DNA of 64,000 nucleotides from contig JAGGQZ010000007.1 of assembly GCA_018613055.1 (NCBI GenBank), positions 71,377 to 135,376 of the forward strand, in the 5' to 3' direction. Below, one piece after another: positions 27,127 through 37,062 of the stretch. A program made the position numbers and the translations under genes. Numbering within the stretch: position 1 is the stretch's first letter; each line of letters opens with the position of its first letter. Origin of the DNA: Chryseobacterium sp. ISL-80. Its GTDB lineage: Bacteria; Bacillota; Bacilli; Bacillales; Cytobacillaceae. The notes under the pieces were generated by a model. That model made no database searches and was not told the DNA's origin. It worked only from the letters and a program-made list of their open reading frames with translations.

Positions 27127-28416
27127 TTATGATCTCCAAGGGCTGCGCACGACGTTTGTCTGGGTGCGGTCAGGGCCGACGGAGAAGATGGATAATGGAA
27201 TACCTGTCAGCTGTGAAATGCGCTCAAGATAGTGTCTTGCATTTTCCGGCAGTTGATCGAGTGATTTCACGCCTGTGATGTCTTCGGTCCAGCCTGGCAG
27301 TTCTTCGTAGACTGGTTCGCATTCAGCGAGGGCCTTCAGGCTAGCCGGGAACTCTTCGATCAGTTCGCCTTTATAGCGATAGGCCACACAAATTTTAAGC
27401 GTTTCAATCCCAGTCAGAACATCGATGGAATTCAATGATAGGTCCGTGATTCCACTGACGCGGCGAGCATGGCGGACGACGACGCTGTCGAACCAGCCAA
27501 CGCGGCGCGGGCGGCCTGTTGTTGTACCATACTCACGTCCTACTTCACGAATCTGGTTGCCAATTTCATTATCCAGTTCAGTTGGGAAGGGACCATCACC
27601 AACACGGGTCGTATAAGCTTTTGAAACACCAACAATATGAGTGATTTTCGTTGGCCCTACTCCAGATCCGATTGTCACTCCGCCAGCGACTGGGTTGGAA
27701 GATGTGACAAATGGATATGTACCCTGGTCGATATCAAGCATTACTCCCTGGGCGCCTTCAAACAGCACTCGGCGGCCTTCGTCCAAAGCATCATTCAACA
27801 CGACGGAAGTGTCAACAACATAATGCTTTATTTGCTGGCCAAATTCATAATACTCATCCAAAATGTCCTCAAGCTTGAATCCTTCTGTTTCATAGATTCT
27901 TTCAAACAGGCGATTTTTTTCTTCAAGGTTGCGGGCAAGCTTTTCTTCAAATACTTCACGATCCAGTAAGTCAGCAATCCGAATTCCTGTACGGGCAGCC
28001 TTGTCCATGTAAGCTGGGCCGATTCCCTTTTTTGTAGTGCCGATCTTATTGGCACCCTTGCTTGCTTCCTCCACTTCATCCAGCTTCAAATGATATGGAA
28101 GGATGACATGTGCGCGGTTGCTGATTCGAAGATTGTCAGTGGACACGTCCTTATCGTGAAGATAGGCAAGTTCCTGTACAAGTGCTTTTGGATCGACAAC
28201 CATTCCGTTCCCGATGACGCTGATTTTCTCTTTATAAAAAATTCCTGATGGAATCAAATGCAGTTTATATGTTTCACCATTGAACTTGATCGTATGGCCT
28301 GCGTTGTTTCCCCCCTGGTAACGGGCAATCACTTCGGCATTTTCTGAAAGGAAGTCTGTGATCTTCCCTTTTCCTTCGTCTCCCCATTGTGTTCCAACTA
28401 CTACTACGGATGACAT
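27127..28416 (-). CDS. purA: Adenylosuccinate synthetase
   Basis: A 429-residue enzyme joining IMP and aspartate with GTP to form adenylosuccinate, the first committed step to AMP. The N-terminal [14 protein letters not shown] loop, the NNAGHTI active-site histidine segment, [12 protein letters not shown] and [11 protein letters not shown] are all present. The ATG at 28416 follows GGAGGTG. Two PurR-type boxes and a promoter lie upstream, and a terminator follows, so it is monocistronic. Confidence 0.97.
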   Translation of the reverse strand: MSSVVVVGTQWGDEGKGKITDFLSENAEVIARYQGGNNAGHTIKFNGETYKLHLIPSGIFYKEKISVIGNGMVVDPKALVQELAYLHDKDVSTDNLRISNRAHVILPYHLKLDEVEEASKGANKIGTTKKGIGPAYMDKAARTGIRIADLLDREVFEEKLARNLEEKNRLFERIYETEGFKLEDILDEYYEFGQQIKHYVVDTSVVLNDALDEGRRVLFEGAQGVMLDIDQGTYPFVTSSNPVAGGVTIGSGVGPTKITHIVGVSKAYTTRVGDGPFPTELDNEIGNQIREVGREYGTTTGRPRRVGWFDSVVVRHARRVSGITDLSLNSIDVLTGIETLKICVAYRYKGELIEEFPASLKALAECEPVYEELPGWTEDITGVKSLDQLPENARHYLERISQLTGIPLSIFSVGPDRTQTNVVRSPWRS

Positions 28417-28469
28417 ATAAAAAGCACCTCCAAAGGTAATACGGTTATTTTTCCGTTTGAAACATATAA

Positions 28470-28498
28470 AGTTTACCAGTAAACATGGGTGTAAGTCA
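28470..28498 (-). promoter_or_regulatory. purA promoter
   Basis: Minus-strand TTGACT (28493–28498), 17-bp spacer, TAAACT (28470–28475). Confidence 0.55.
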
Positions 28499-28501
28499 AT
28501 A

Positions 28502-28547
28502 AAACACGAACATTAAATTTATATAATAATTCATTCGTTCGTAAAAT
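28502..28547 (-). promoter_or_regulatory. PurR-type PurBox pair upstream of purA
   Basis: AAACACGAACATT on the plus strand (28502–28514) and ATTTTACGAACGAAT on the minus strand (28533–28547) form an inverted pair of CGAAC boxes, the layout of Bacillus PurR operators (AWWWCCGAACWWT). They lie just upstream of the −35 element. Confidence 0.6.
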
Positions 28548-28571
28548 AAACTTGTTTAGTTGCGCGACTAT

Positions 28572-28605
28572 AAAAAAAGAGAATCAACCAAACTGGTCAA
28601 TTCTC
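28572..28605 (-). terminator. dnaB terminator
   Basis: GAGAAT-TGACC pairs with GGTTG-ATTCTC, followed by seven T residues on the minus strand, directly after the stop codon. Confidence 0.8.
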
Positions 28606-28606
28606 A

Positions 28607-29971
28607 TTATGCCCCTGGTGGAGCGTACGATTCGTCATATCGGTTCTCAATGTTGACGAATTTATTATATTCTTTTACAAAGGCGAGCTTTACAGTTCCT
28701 ACCGGGCCGTTACGCTGCTTGGCAATGATGATTTCGATGATATTCTTGTCCTCAGATTCCTTGTCATAGTAATCATCACGATACAGGAACGCAACGATAT
28801 CGGCATCTTGCTCAATTGATCCGGATTCACGGATATCGGACATCATCGGACGCTTGTCCTGACGTTGTTCCACGCCACGGGACAGCTGCGACAGGGCGAT
28901 GACCGGAACCTGCAGTTCACGTGCCAGCTGCTTAAGGGAACGTGAGATTTCCGATACTTCCTGCTGGCGGTTTTCGCCGGCACGGCCGCTTCCAAGGATC
29001 AGCTGCAGGTAGTCGATCATGATCATGCCAAGTCCATGTTCCTGCTTTAAACGGCGGCATTTTGAGCGGATGTCGGTGATCTTCACACCTGGAGTATCAT
29101 CGATGAAAATACCTGTGTTGGACAGGCTGCCCATCGCCATCGTAAGCTTTCCCCAATCCTCATCGGTCAAAGAACCGGTACGCAGTCTCTGGGCATCAAT
29201 GTTTCCTTCAGCACATAGGACACGCATGACGAGTTGTTCTGCCCCCATCTCCAAACTGAAAATCGCGACATTCTCTCCTGTCTTTTTTGCAACATTCTGG
29301 GCGATGTTCAAGGCGAACGCTGTTTTACCAACAGAAGGACGGGCACCAACGATGATCAGGTCATTTCGCTGGAAGCCAGCAGTTATACGATCAAGCTCGG
29401 TAAATCCAGTCTCCAGCCCGGTGATATCCCCTTTACGGTTATGCATTTCCTCGATATTATCATAAGTCCTGACTAGGACATCTTTTATATTGTGAAAGGC
29501 CCCGCCGCCTTTGCGCTGGGCAACCTCCATAATGTTCTTTTCTGCTTCGGCCAGCAATGCTTCGACTTCATCTTCACGCATATAGCCATCTTCGGCAATG
29601 CCTGAAGCTGTTCGGATCAGCCTTCTCAGCAGCGATTTTTCTTCTACGATTCTAGCATAATACTCTATGTTTGCTGCAGTCGGCACGGACGCAGCCAATT
29701 CGCTTAGATAGCTGACCCCTCCAACATCCTCAATCAGCTTGGAAGATGCCAGGTTTTCTGTGACGGTCACGAGGTCGATTGCTTTCCCTTTATCACTCAA
29801 ATCCAGCATGACGCTGAATATTTTCTGGTGTGCTACACGATAAAAGTCATCTGGTAACAGGATTTCTGAAGCAAGAGTTAAAGCTGATGGCTCTAAAAAA
29901 ATTGCACCAAGTACGGCTTGTTCCGCTTCCATATTTTGCGGCGGAAGTCGATCCGCGAATAATTCACTCAT
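28607..29971 (-). CDS. dnaB: Replicative DNA helicase (called DnaC in B. subtilis)
   Basis: A 454-residue hexameric 5'–3' helicase of the replisome. N-terminal domain PPQNMEAEQAVLGAIF; RecA-like C-terminal domain with Walker A GARPSVGKTAF (about 205–215), Walker B IMIDYLQLI and the DnaB-type LSQLSRGVEQRQDKRPMMSDIRESG. It lies downstream of rplI with a hairpin between them and ends in its own terminator. Confidence 0.97.
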   Translation of the reverse strand: MSELFADRLPPQNMEAEQAVLGAIFLEPSALTLASEILLPDDFYRVAHQKIFSVMLDLSDKGKAIDLVTVTENLASSKLIEDVGGVSYLSELAASVPTAANIEYYARIVEEKSLLRRLIRTASGIAEDGYMREDEVEALLAEAEKNIMEVAQRKGGGAFHNIKDVLVRTYDNIEEMHNRKGDITGLETGFTELDRITAGFQRNDLIIVGARPSVGKTAFALNIAQNVAKKTGENVAIFSLEMGAEQLVMRVLCAEGNIDAQRLRTGSLTDEDWGKLTMAMGSLSNTGIFIDDTPGVKITDIRSKCRRLKQEHGLGMIMIDYLQLILGSGRAGENRQQEVSEISRSLKQLARELQVPVIALSQLSRGVEQRQDKRPMMSDIRESGSIEQDADIVAFLYRDDYYDKESEDKNIIEIIIAKQRNGPVGTVKLAFVKEYNKFVNIENRYDESYAPPGA

Positions 29972-30003
29972 CTGCCAGCCCCCTTACAAAATTACTGTAA
30001 TTG

Positions 30004-30032
30004 AAAAAAAGTGATCAGAAGAACCGATCACC
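30004..30032 (-). terminator. rplI terminator
   Basis: GTGATC/GATCAC stem (30011–30031) with seven T residues on the minus strand; some read-through into dnaB is possible. Confidence 0.65.
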
Positions 30033-30085
30033 TATTTCTGTAACTATATTATTTTATCATGTTTATGACTTTATGGAACTGTAAA

Positions 30086-30535
30086 TTATTTTCCTTCTTT
30101 TACATGGACATTCAATGTTGCCTGAACTTCTTTATGAAGCTTCACAGGAACTTTTGTGTATCCTAGCGTGCGGATGGCATCCTGCATCTCGATTTTGCGC
30201 TTATCAAGTTTGATTTTATGGTTTTTTTGCAATTCATCGGCAATCTGCTTGCTTGTGATCGAACCGAAGAGACGGCCGTCTTCACCGGACTTTGCAGACA
30301 ATTCAACCGTTACTTTTTCCAGCTTTTCCTTCAACGCCTTCGCATCCTCAAGCTCTTGCTCTGCCATTTTCTCTTCTTTCTTCTGCTGTGCGTTCAAGGA
30401 ACTCATAGCGGCCTGATTAGCTTCTACAGCAAGTCCCTGCTTGATCAGGAAGTTATGAGCATAGCCATCTGCCACATTTTTGATTTCGCCTTTTTTGCCT
30501 TTTCCTTTAACGTCTTTCAAAAAGATTACTTTCAT
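30086..30535 (-). CDS. rplI: 50S ribosomal protein L9
   Basis: A 149-residue L9 with the signature [21 protein letters not shown] near the N-terminus, a long connecting helix (about 40–78) and the C-terminal rRNA-binding domain. Its ATG overlaps the gdpP TGA (ATGA), so it is coupled to gdpP, as in other Bacilli. Confidence 0.97.
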   Translation of the reverse strand: MKVIFLKDVKGKGKKGEIKNVADGYAHNFLIKQGLAVEANQAAMSSLNAQQKKEEKMAEQELEDAKALKEKLEKVTVELSAKSGEDGRLFGSITSKQIADELQKNHKIKLDKRKIEMQDAIRTLGYTKVPVKLHKEVQATLNVHVKEGK

Positions 30536-32505
30536 TCTTTTTGTCCCCCTTCTAAATAATCATCTATCGCATTTTGTAAAAGTGTTTCTGCCTCGTCCGT
30601 TGAAAGATCGTACATTTGCGTTGCTGCATTGGTCAAATGCCCGCCGCCTTCGAGATTTTCCATGATGACCTGGACATTGACTTCACCTAATGATCTTGCG
30701 CTGATGCCAATCGTGTCTTCGGCTCTCCGGGATATAACAAATGACGCCTGTACACCATCCATAGTCAAAAGCGTGTCTGCGGCCTGAGCAATCAGGACAT
30801 GGTCACATTGAACATCATCCGAGCCTTTTGCAATGACAATGCCATCACGGTAAAAATAAACATTCTCAATGATTCTTGCTCTTTTAATATAGGTATTGAT
30901 ATCTTCTTTTAAAAACTTTTGGACCAAAACAGTATCCGCACCATGGCTGCGCAGGTAGGAAGCGGCATCGAATGTCCGCGCCCCAGTCCTTAAGGTGAAG
31001 CTTTTCGTATCGACGATGATCCCAGCCAATAAAGCAGTGGCTTCTAGCATCTGGATTCTTCCATTCTTCGGCTGGTATTCAAGCAATTCCGTAACAAGCT
31101 CTGCCGTCGAGGAAGCATAGGGCTCCATGTAGACAAGCAGCGGGTTTTTGATAAACTCCTCGCCCCTGCGATGGTGGTCGATGACGATGACATTCTCAAT
31201 CTTGCTCAAAAGCTTCTCATCGATCACCAGTGACGGCTTATGAGTATCGACAACGACCAGCAAAGTGTCATCGGAGGCGATTTCATATGCCTGTTCCGGT
31301 GTGATGAAACGGGAGTAGAGATCCTCGTTTTGTTTAATCTCATCCATCAGGCGTTGTACACCAGTATCAATCTCGTTTTTATTATAGACTATGAACCCTT
31401 CACGCTTGTTCAGTTGGGCAACTTTAAGGATTCCGATTGCCGAACCGATCGCATCCATATCCGGGTTCTTGTGGCCCATGATCAAGACCTTGTCACTTTC
31501 GATGACGAGTTCCTTTAGCGCGTGGGATATGACTCGTGCCCTTACCCTTGTGCGCTTTTCAACAGGATTGGTCTTTCCTCCATAAAACTTGACCTTTCCA
31601 TTAGGCTGCTTGATTGCCACCTGGTCTCCGCCACGTCCCAGAGCAAGGTCCAAACTGGATTGTGCTTGTGTACCTAGCTCGGGAAGAGAGGAATATCCAG
31701 TGCCGACACCAATGCTTAAAGTTAAAGGGACATTTTGCTTCGATGTCGTCTCCCTTACCTCATCAAGGATAGTGAATTTGCCTTTTTCCAGCAGCCGGAG
31801 GATATGCTCATTGAATACCGCGATAAAGCGCTCTGACGAAACCCTTTTGAGGAAAACACCATTATTGGTAGCCCATTTGTTCAAAATCGAGGTAACCAAA
31901 CTGTTCAGACTGCTTTTTGTCTGGTCATCCATCCCCTGCGTCACTTCTTCATAATTATCTAGATAAATGATGGAGATGACCGTCCGCTCATCATGATACA
32001 TTTTTTCGATTTCGGCCTGCTCGGTCACATCGAAAAAGTAGAGCAACCGCTCCTCAGGTTTGTGGATGATCCTGAATTTCTGATCATGAAGAGTGATGAT
32101 TTCCGTTTCAACCTCTTGCTTGATCAATGGAATGACAGCATCGGCTACATCATACAGAGACTTTCCGACAAGCGAGTCTTCATTGAAACAGGAGGCAATG
32201 AACGGGTTCGTCCACTCAATATAATAGTCATCATTGATTAGCATGATCCCGATCGGCATTTCCATCAAAGCTTCTTCGCCGACCTTTTTCACGCGGTAAG
32301 AAAGGGTGGAAATATACTCTTCCGTTTCTTCCTTAATTTTATGATTCACTTGAAAAATCAAATATATCAACAGGCCAGTGAGAATGAACCCTGCAGCCCC
32401 TATAATCCAGTTATAGAAAGACAGAAATCCAATTAGCACCAGTGTTACGGCCATCAATCCATACAATGGATAACGTATTTGCCGCCTCTCTAAATAAGAA
32501 GGCAT
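30532..32505 (-). CDS. gdpP: Cyclic-di-AMP phosphodiesterase GdpP
   Basis: A 657-residue membrane enzyme that hydrolyses c-di-AMP to pApA and so governs potassium and wall homeostasis. Order: two N-terminal membrane helices (about 13–55), a PAS-like haem-binding region (about 80–150), a degenerate GGDEF domain (about 170–300), the DHH domain with [21 protein letters not shown] and DHHRRG, and a DHHA1 domain ending [12 protein letters not shown]. It lies downstream of the yybS-like gene and is coupled to rplI. Confidence 0.96.
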   Translation of the reverse strand: MPSYLERRQIRYPLYGLMAVTLVLIGFLSFYNWIIGAAGFILTGLLIYLIFQVNHKIKEETEEYISTLSYRVKKVGEEALMEMPIGIMLINDDYYIEWTNPFIASCFNEDSLVGKSLYDVADAVIPLIKQEVETEIITLHDQKFRIIHKPEERLLYFFDVTEQAEIEKMYHDERTVISIIYLDNYEEVTQGMDDQTKSSLNSLVTSILNKWATNNGVFLKRVSSERFIAVFNEHILRLLEKGKFTILDEVRETTSKQNVPLTLSIGVGTGYSSLPELGTQAQSSLDLALGRGGDQVAIKQPNGKVKFYGGKTNPVEKRTRVRARVISHALKELVIESDKVLIMGHKNPDMDAIGSAIGILKVAQLNKREGFIVYNKNEIDTGVQRLMDEIKQNEDLYSRFITPEQAYEIASDDTLLVVVDTHKPSLVIDEKLLSKIENVIVIDHHRRGEEFIKNPLLVYMEPYASSTAELVTELLEYQPKNGRIQMLEATALLAGIIVDTKSFTLRTGARTFDAASYLRSHGADTVLVQKFLKEDINTYIKRARIIENVYFYRDGIVIAKGSDDVQCDHVLIAQAADTLLTMDGVQASFVISRRAEDTIGISARSLGEVNVQVIMENLEGGGHLTNAATQMYDLSTDEAETLLQNAIDDYLEGGQKE

Positions 32506-32535
32506 GTGCTCAGCTCCTAAAGCGTTAGTTTCTGA

Positions 32536-33477
32536 TTACTTCTTCTCTCCCAGACGTTTTCTTAAATCAAACCCTAAATCAATTATACCTAATAACCTCA
32601 CAATATAAAGAATAAATGGCAGGAGGAACATCAGGACAATCACGATAATGGGGACAGCTTTCGTGTACCCTTTTATATGTGTGAAATAAAAAACGAACGA
32701 AATCCCCTGAAGGACCATCAGCATCTGCAGGATGAACGATAGATTGGAAATCACCCAGAACCAATATGTCCCTTGTTCAGGCTGCATCACCAGTGCAACG
32801 ATCATCGTGATCAGATAATACCATAGAATGCTTTTTGGCAGATTCAATTCCCGGAACGGACGCCATACTGGCACCTTGATGCCGAACCGTTTCATGAACG
32901 GAAATGAAGCAAGCTGCAGCAGGAACACGATTAAAAAGGAAGACATGACGAACATGCTTGGCACAAGTACTTCAATCATATCAACCATTGTTTCAAATTG
33001 GCTGACCAGCTTCTCATCAGGTGTCTGGCCCATTTGTTCAAGCATCTTAATCGCCTGGTCCACAGAGGAACGGAACACTGTCACCATTTCATCAATGAAA
33101 TTGATATTGAATAGAACAATCGACAAAGCATATTGTGCCACTAAATTCACCAGAAACACGACGGAGCCGGCGATATAAACAGCAAACCTGCTTTTCCCTT
33201 CCCTCACCATATAACCCATGACAGCTCCTGTCGTTCCAAAAGCCAAAGCCAGCGGAATCGCCAGGAACGAGCCAAGAATCATCGATAGCAAAACAGCCGC
33301 CAGCGTAAAAACAGCGGTGCTTTTCCAGTCATGCTTAGCCCCGAACATCAGGAACGGCAAGGATAAAAAGAAGTTCACAATCATCCCCAATCCGGGAATA
33401 TACAAAGTAATTAACAACATAACAGCAAAAATCGCCAACAGGATCGCACCCTCTGTCAGCTTGTATGTATTTTTCAT
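32536..33477 (-). CDS. yybS: DUF2232 (YybS-like) membrane protein
   Basis: A 313-residue protein with about seven membrane helices of the DUF2232 family, always found next to gdpP and rplI in Bacilli. The fold is reminiscent of ECF-type S components, but function is unknown. The start at 33477 has GAGGTG, and the stop is about 30 bp from gdpP, so one operon is likely. Confidence 0.9.
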   Translation of the reverse strand: MKNTYKLTEGAILLAIFAVMLLITLYIPGLGMIVNFFLSLPFLMFGAKHDWKSTAVFTLAAVLLSMILGSFLAIPLALAFGTTGAVMGYMVREGKSRFAVYIAGSVVFLVNLVAQYALSIVLFNINFIDEMVTVFRSSVDQAIKMLEQMGQTPDEKLVSQFETMVDMIEVLVPSMFVMSSFLIVFLLQLASFPFMKRFGIKVPVWRPFRELNLPKSILWYYLITMIVALVMQPEQGTYWFWVISNLSFILQMLMVLQGISFVFYFTHIKGYTKAVPIIVIVLMFLLPFILYIVRLLGIIDLGFDLRKRLGEKK

Positions 33478-33487
33478 ATTTCACCTC

Positions 33488-33600
33488 ATCTAAAAGCGTA
33501 AGCGCCTCGGTCAGCCATGACAAGCGTTCAAAGCGTCAGCCTCATGATTATGCCTGACTATATCTCCAGGATAAACACTTTCGGGCCAGACTAAATCTAA
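33488..33600. repeat. Diverged copy of the AAGCG-type dispersed repeat
   Basis: AAAAGCGTAAGCGCCTCGGTC at its left end resembles the repeat at 16850; the rest is diverged. No other feature is seen in the rpsR–yybS gap apart from the rpsR terminator. Confidence 0.4.
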
Positions 33601-33706
33601 ATTAACCGATAAGAACTATTTTATCCTGTAAATTACGGACAAGCAACCAAAGCGGCATATAGCTTGCAGAAAGGCAGAAGCAACTTATTTTGGCTCTCTG
33701 TAATAT

Positions 33707-33737
33707 AAAAGGCAGCGGGAAGCCCCGCTGCCTTTTA
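33707..33737 (-). terminator. rpsF–ssb–rpsR operon terminator
   Basis: AAAAGGCAGCGGG/CCCGCTGCCTTTT, a 13-bp stem with short loop. Confidence 0.85.
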
Positions 33738-33747
33738 AAACCGATCA

Positions 33748-34008
<261 letters not shown>

Positions 34009-34034
34009 TTATTAAAGTTCATGTCCGAGTTATA

Positions 34035-34526
34035 TTAGAATGGAAGATCATCATCTGAAATGTCGATTTGGCCGCCACCTGCAAATGGATCTTCATCTAC
34101 TTTTGTATAACCTTGGTTCTGGCGTTGATTCTGATTTTGATTCCCGAATGGGGAACCTTGATCATTTTGACGGGAATAACCGCTATCCCCTCTGTCTGAA
34201 GACTGCCCTTTTGGCTCAAGGAACTGAACACTCTCAGCAAGAACTTCTGTAACGTATACACGCTTACCATCTTGTCCTTCATAGCTGCGAGTCTGGACAC
34301 GTCCGTCTACACCTGCAAGGCTGCCTTTCTTCAAGAAGTTAGCAACGTTTTCAGCTGGACGGCGCCATACCACGCAGTTAATGAAGTCTGCTTCTCTTTC
34401 CCCCTGCTGGTTGGTAAATGAACGATTTACCGCAAGCGTGAAAGTAGCAACTGCAACTCCATTCGGTGTGAAACGCAATTCAGGATCCTTGGTCAAACGG
34501 CCGACAAGAACGACACGATTCATCAT
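34035..34526 (-). CDS. ssb: Single-stranded DNA-binding protein
   Basis: The ATG at 34526 follows AAGGAG and gives 163 residues. The N-terminal OB fold ([21 protein letters not shown] to about 105) is followed by a Gln/Asn/Gly-rich linker and the acidic tail DISDDDLPF that recruits partner proteins. Middle gene of rpsF–ssb–rpsR, equivalent to B. subtilis ssbA. Confidence 0.97.
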   Translation of the reverse strand: MMNRVVLVGRLTKDPELRFTPNGVAVATFTLAVNRSFTNQQGEREADFINCVVWRRPAENVANFLKKGSLAGVDGRVQTRSYEGQDGKRVYVTEVLAESVQFLEPKGQSSDRGDSGYSRQNDQGSPFGNQNQNQRQNQGYTKVDEDPFAGGGQIDISDDDLPF

Positions 34527-34555
34527 CAGAATCAACTCCTTCCCCCCAGCATGGA

Positions 34556-34571
34556 TGTTCCATGTGAAACA
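34556..34571. other. parS-like site between ssb and rpsF
   Basis: TGTTCCATGTGAAACA differs from the parS consensus at two of 16 positions. It is in the short rpsF–ssb spacer. Confidence 0.5.
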
Positions 34572-34604
34572 CCTTCCGCTGAAAGTTTATATTTGTATCA
34601 TTTA

Positions 34605-34892
34605 TTATTCTTCTTCTTTAATAACGATGTGGCGAATGATATCTTCGCTGATCTTAGCAAGACGAGAGAATTCCTCAACTGCTGCCGGAGTAGCGTTTAC
34701 CTTAACAAGCTGGTAGTAGCCATCACGGAAATCATTGATTTCATAAGCTAGGCGGCGTTTGCCCCATTCCTTAGCTTCTGCAACTTCCGCACCGTTGTCT
34801 GTAAGGATTGTGCTGAAACGCTCAGTAAGAGCCTTTTTAGCTTCCTCTTCAATGTTTGGGCGGATGATGTACATAATTTCGTACTTTCTCAT
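34605..34892 (-). CDS. rpsF: 30S ribosomal protein S6
   Basis: The ATG at 34892 with AAAGGAGGTGA gives 95 residues, the normal length: [13 protein letters not shown] ... [15 protein letters not shown]. First gene of rpsF–ssb–rpsR. Its leader may bind the S6:S18 dimer. Confidence 0.97.
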   Translation of the reverse strand: MRKYEIMYIIRPNIEEEAKKALTERFSTILTDNGAEVAEAKEWGKRRLAYEINDFRDGYYQLVKVNATPAAVEEFSRLAKISEDIIRHIVIKEEE

Positions 34893-34960
34893 CACTGTCA
34901 CCTCCTTTTGGTCTAAACGGCCCCATTACAGGGCAAGGAGTAATTGTTTAATTACTCACA
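34893..34960 (-). promoter_or_regulatory. rpsF leader, possible S6:S18 autoregulatory RNA
   Basis: The leader holds a perfect hairpin (GAGTAATT/AATTACTC, 34938–34957) and then GCCC-TGTAAT-GGGGCCG just before the ribosome site. An S6:S18-binding RNA with a conserved CCG is known upstream of rpsF; the CCG here fits, but the match was judged by eye only. Confidence 0.35.
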
Positions 34961-35097
34961 AGATGAAATTATATCACAGAACCTATCCAAAAGCAACGCA
35001 ATATGAAATGAACCTACTTTTGCTGTTTCTTTGTTATAGATTTCTATAATAAAATACTAACATATGTTCGTATTTTTGTCCAAGCTATTTTTAGCTA

Positions 35098-35282
35098 AGG
35101 CTCTTTTCTCAAACTTTGTTGCTTTTGAATACAAAATGGTTTGAATTGGCTGTATTCCTTCGTATAGTAGACACTTTTTATGAGAAAAGAGCATGCAAAC
35201 TTGATAACGACCTCCAAAATAGGGGTCTATTACGTTAAAATCGGCTTTAGGATTTTAACAACAATTCTTACGAAAACAGCCT
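35098..35282. mobile_element. MITE, copy 2 (185 bp)
   Basis: Same ends and plan as the element at 18327–18512: AGGCTCTTTTCTCAAAC at the left, AACAGCCT at the right, internal TGAGAAAAGAGC (35181–35192) and GTTAAAATC...GATTTTAAC. Flanked by the 6-bp duplication TAGCTA (35092–35097 and 35283–35288). Lies between rpsF and the ychF terminator. Confidence 0.85.
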
Positions 35283-35291
35283 TAGCTAAAT

Positions 35292-35328
35292 AAAAAAATC
35301 AGCCCGCATCTCGGCAGGGCTGATTTTT
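35292..35328 (-). terminator. ychF terminator
   Basis: AAAAATCAGCCC/GGGCTGATTTTT stem with a T run on the minus strand. Confidence 0.85.
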
Positions 35329-35330
35329 GA

Positions 35331-36431
35331 TTATACATTAAAGCGGAAGTGGATGATGTCCCCGTCTTTCACTTCGTATTCTTTACCTTCAAGGCGGACT
35401 TTTCCGGCTTCCTTGGCAGCTGTCATGGATCCCGCTGCAAGAAGGTCATCGTAGTGGACTGTTTCTGCCCTGATGAATCCTCGCTCAAAGTCGGAGTGGA
35501 TGACGCCAGCACATTGAGGTGCTTTCATTCCGTGACGGAATGTCCATGCGCGTACTTCCTGGACACCGGCTGTGAAGTAGGTAGCCAGTCCAAGCAGGCT
35601 GTATGCCGCACGGATCAACTGGTCCAGACCTGATTCTTCTATTCCCAGCTCTTCAAGGAACATTTCTTTTTCTTCGCCTTCAAGCTCAGCAATTTCTTCC
35701 TCGATTTTCGCACTGATGACAATGACTTCCGCATTGTCCTTTTCTGCGAACTCGCGGACTTTTTGGACATACTCATTGCCACTAGGGTCTGCAACATCTT
35801 CTTCACCGACGTTGGCAACATATAGCATTGGCTTGATCGTCAATAAGTGAAGATGCTTGACGATTTTCATTTCTTCTTCCGTAAATTCAACTGCACGAGC
35901 CGGCTGTTCGGCTTCAAACGCTTCACGCAGACGTGCCAGAATCGGAAACTCAAAAGAAGCTTCCTTATCCTTTTGCTTAGCCAATTTCTCAACACGACTG
36001 ATTCTTTTTTCAACAGATTCCATGTCAGCCAGAATCAATTCCAGGTTGATAACCTCAATATCAGAAATAGGGTCTACCTTACCCGCAACGTGAGTAATAT
36101 TGTCATCTGCAAAACAACGAACAACCTGACAGATTGCATCTACCTGGCGGATATGGGAAAGGAACTTATTTCCAAGTCCTTCACCCTTGCTCGCACCTTT
36201 AACGATACCGGCAATATCAGTAAATTCGAAAGCAGTCGGTACCGTCTTTTTCGGCTGGACCAGCTCAGTCAATTTAGTTAAACGATGATCAGGAACCTCA
36301 ACGATTCCAACATTCGGGTCAATCGTACAGAACGGATAGTTGGCTGATTCAGCACCAGCCTGTGTGATCGCATTAAACAATGTTGACTTCCCAACGTTAG
36401 GAAGTCCAACAATACCTGCTGTTAAAGCCAT
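35331..36431 (-). CDS. ychF: Redox-regulated ATPase YchF (Obg family)
   Basis: The ATG at 36431 with GAGGAG gives 366 residues, the B. subtilis YyaF length. G1 GLPNVGKSTLFNA, switch region FCTIDPNVG, G3 DIAGIVKGAS and a C-terminal TGS domain (VRAWTFRHGMKAPQCAGVIHSDFERGFIRAE) are present. It prefers ATP and associates with ribosomes and stress responses. Preceded by the 53-bp array. Confidence 0.96.
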   Translation of the reverse strand: MALTAGIVGLPNVGKSTLFNAITQAGAESANYPFCTIDPNVGIVEVPDHRLTKLTELVQPKKTVPTAFEFTDIAGIVKGASKGEGLGNKFLSHIRQVDAICQVVRCFADDNITHVAGKVDPISDIEVINLELILADMESVEKRISRVEKLAKQKDKEASFEFPILARLREAFEAEQPARAVEFTEEEMKIVKHLHLLTIKPMLYVANVGEEDVADPSGNEYVQKVREFAEKDNAEVIVISAKIEEEIAELEGEEKEMFLEELGIEESGLDQLIRAAYSLLGLATYFTAGVQEVRAWTFRHGMKAPQCAGVIHSDFERGFIRAETVHYDDLLAAGSMTAAKEAGKVRLEGKEYEVKDGDIIHFRFNV

Positions 36432-36584
36432 CCATGTCACTCCTCTATTTTAAAAATATATCTATTCAAGCAATAATCACCTAAACGATTTTTTCCTCTC
36501 ACAATTATAGAGATTACAGGGGGAAAAGACAAGCTTGTAAAAAATCGCAAGCTGCTTGGTACTCTTATGGCGGTGGATTTGCTT

Positions 36585-36972
36585 GCATAAGGGTATCTTT
36601 CCGACTGAATGGTGCCCTTATAGAGATGGAACTCCCTGCATAAGGGTATCTTTCCACTTGAATGGTGCCCTTATAGAGCTGAAAATGCCTGCATAAGGAT
36701 ATCTTTTCGCCTAAATGGTGCCCTTATAGAGATGGAACTCCCTGCATAAGGGTATCTTTCCACTTGAATGGTGCACTTATAGAGCTGAAAATGCCTGCAT
36801 AAGGGTATCTTTCCGCCTAAATGGTGCCCTTATAGAGATGGAACTCCCTGCATATTGGTATCTTTCCGCTTGAATGGTGCACTTATAGAGCTGAAAAGGC
36901 CTCCATAAGGGTATCTTTCTGCCTGAATGGTGCCCTTATAGAGATCCAAATGCGCGCATAAGGGTATCTTTC
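36585..36972. repeat. 53-bp tandem array, seven units plus a partial
   Basis: The unit start GCATAAGGGTATCTTTC falls at 36585, 36638, 36691, 36744, 36797, 36850, 36903 (CCAT variant) and 36956, exactly 53 bp apart. Each unit has a hyphenated palindrome ATAAGGG–21 nt–CCCTTAT and then an alternating AGAGATGGAACTCC or AGAGCTGAAAATGCC tail. It lies between yyaE and ychF. The rest of the gap (36441–37030) shows no gene. Confidence 0.95.
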
Positions 36973-37030
36973 CTGATACGTTTTCCAATGAATAACCAAG
37001 AGCTCATATGTATTGCTGCTCTTCACCAAA

Positions 37031-37059
37031 AAGAAAAACCGCACCCTATCAAAGTGCGG
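37031..37059 (-). terminator. yyaE terminator
   Basis: CCGCAC/GTGCGG stem, then TTTTTC on the minus strand. Confidence 0.7.
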
Positions 37060-37062
37060 CCA

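Noticed and set aside
36585..36972. CRISPR array
   Set aside because: The intervals between palindromes are themselves repeated, so there are no unique spacers.
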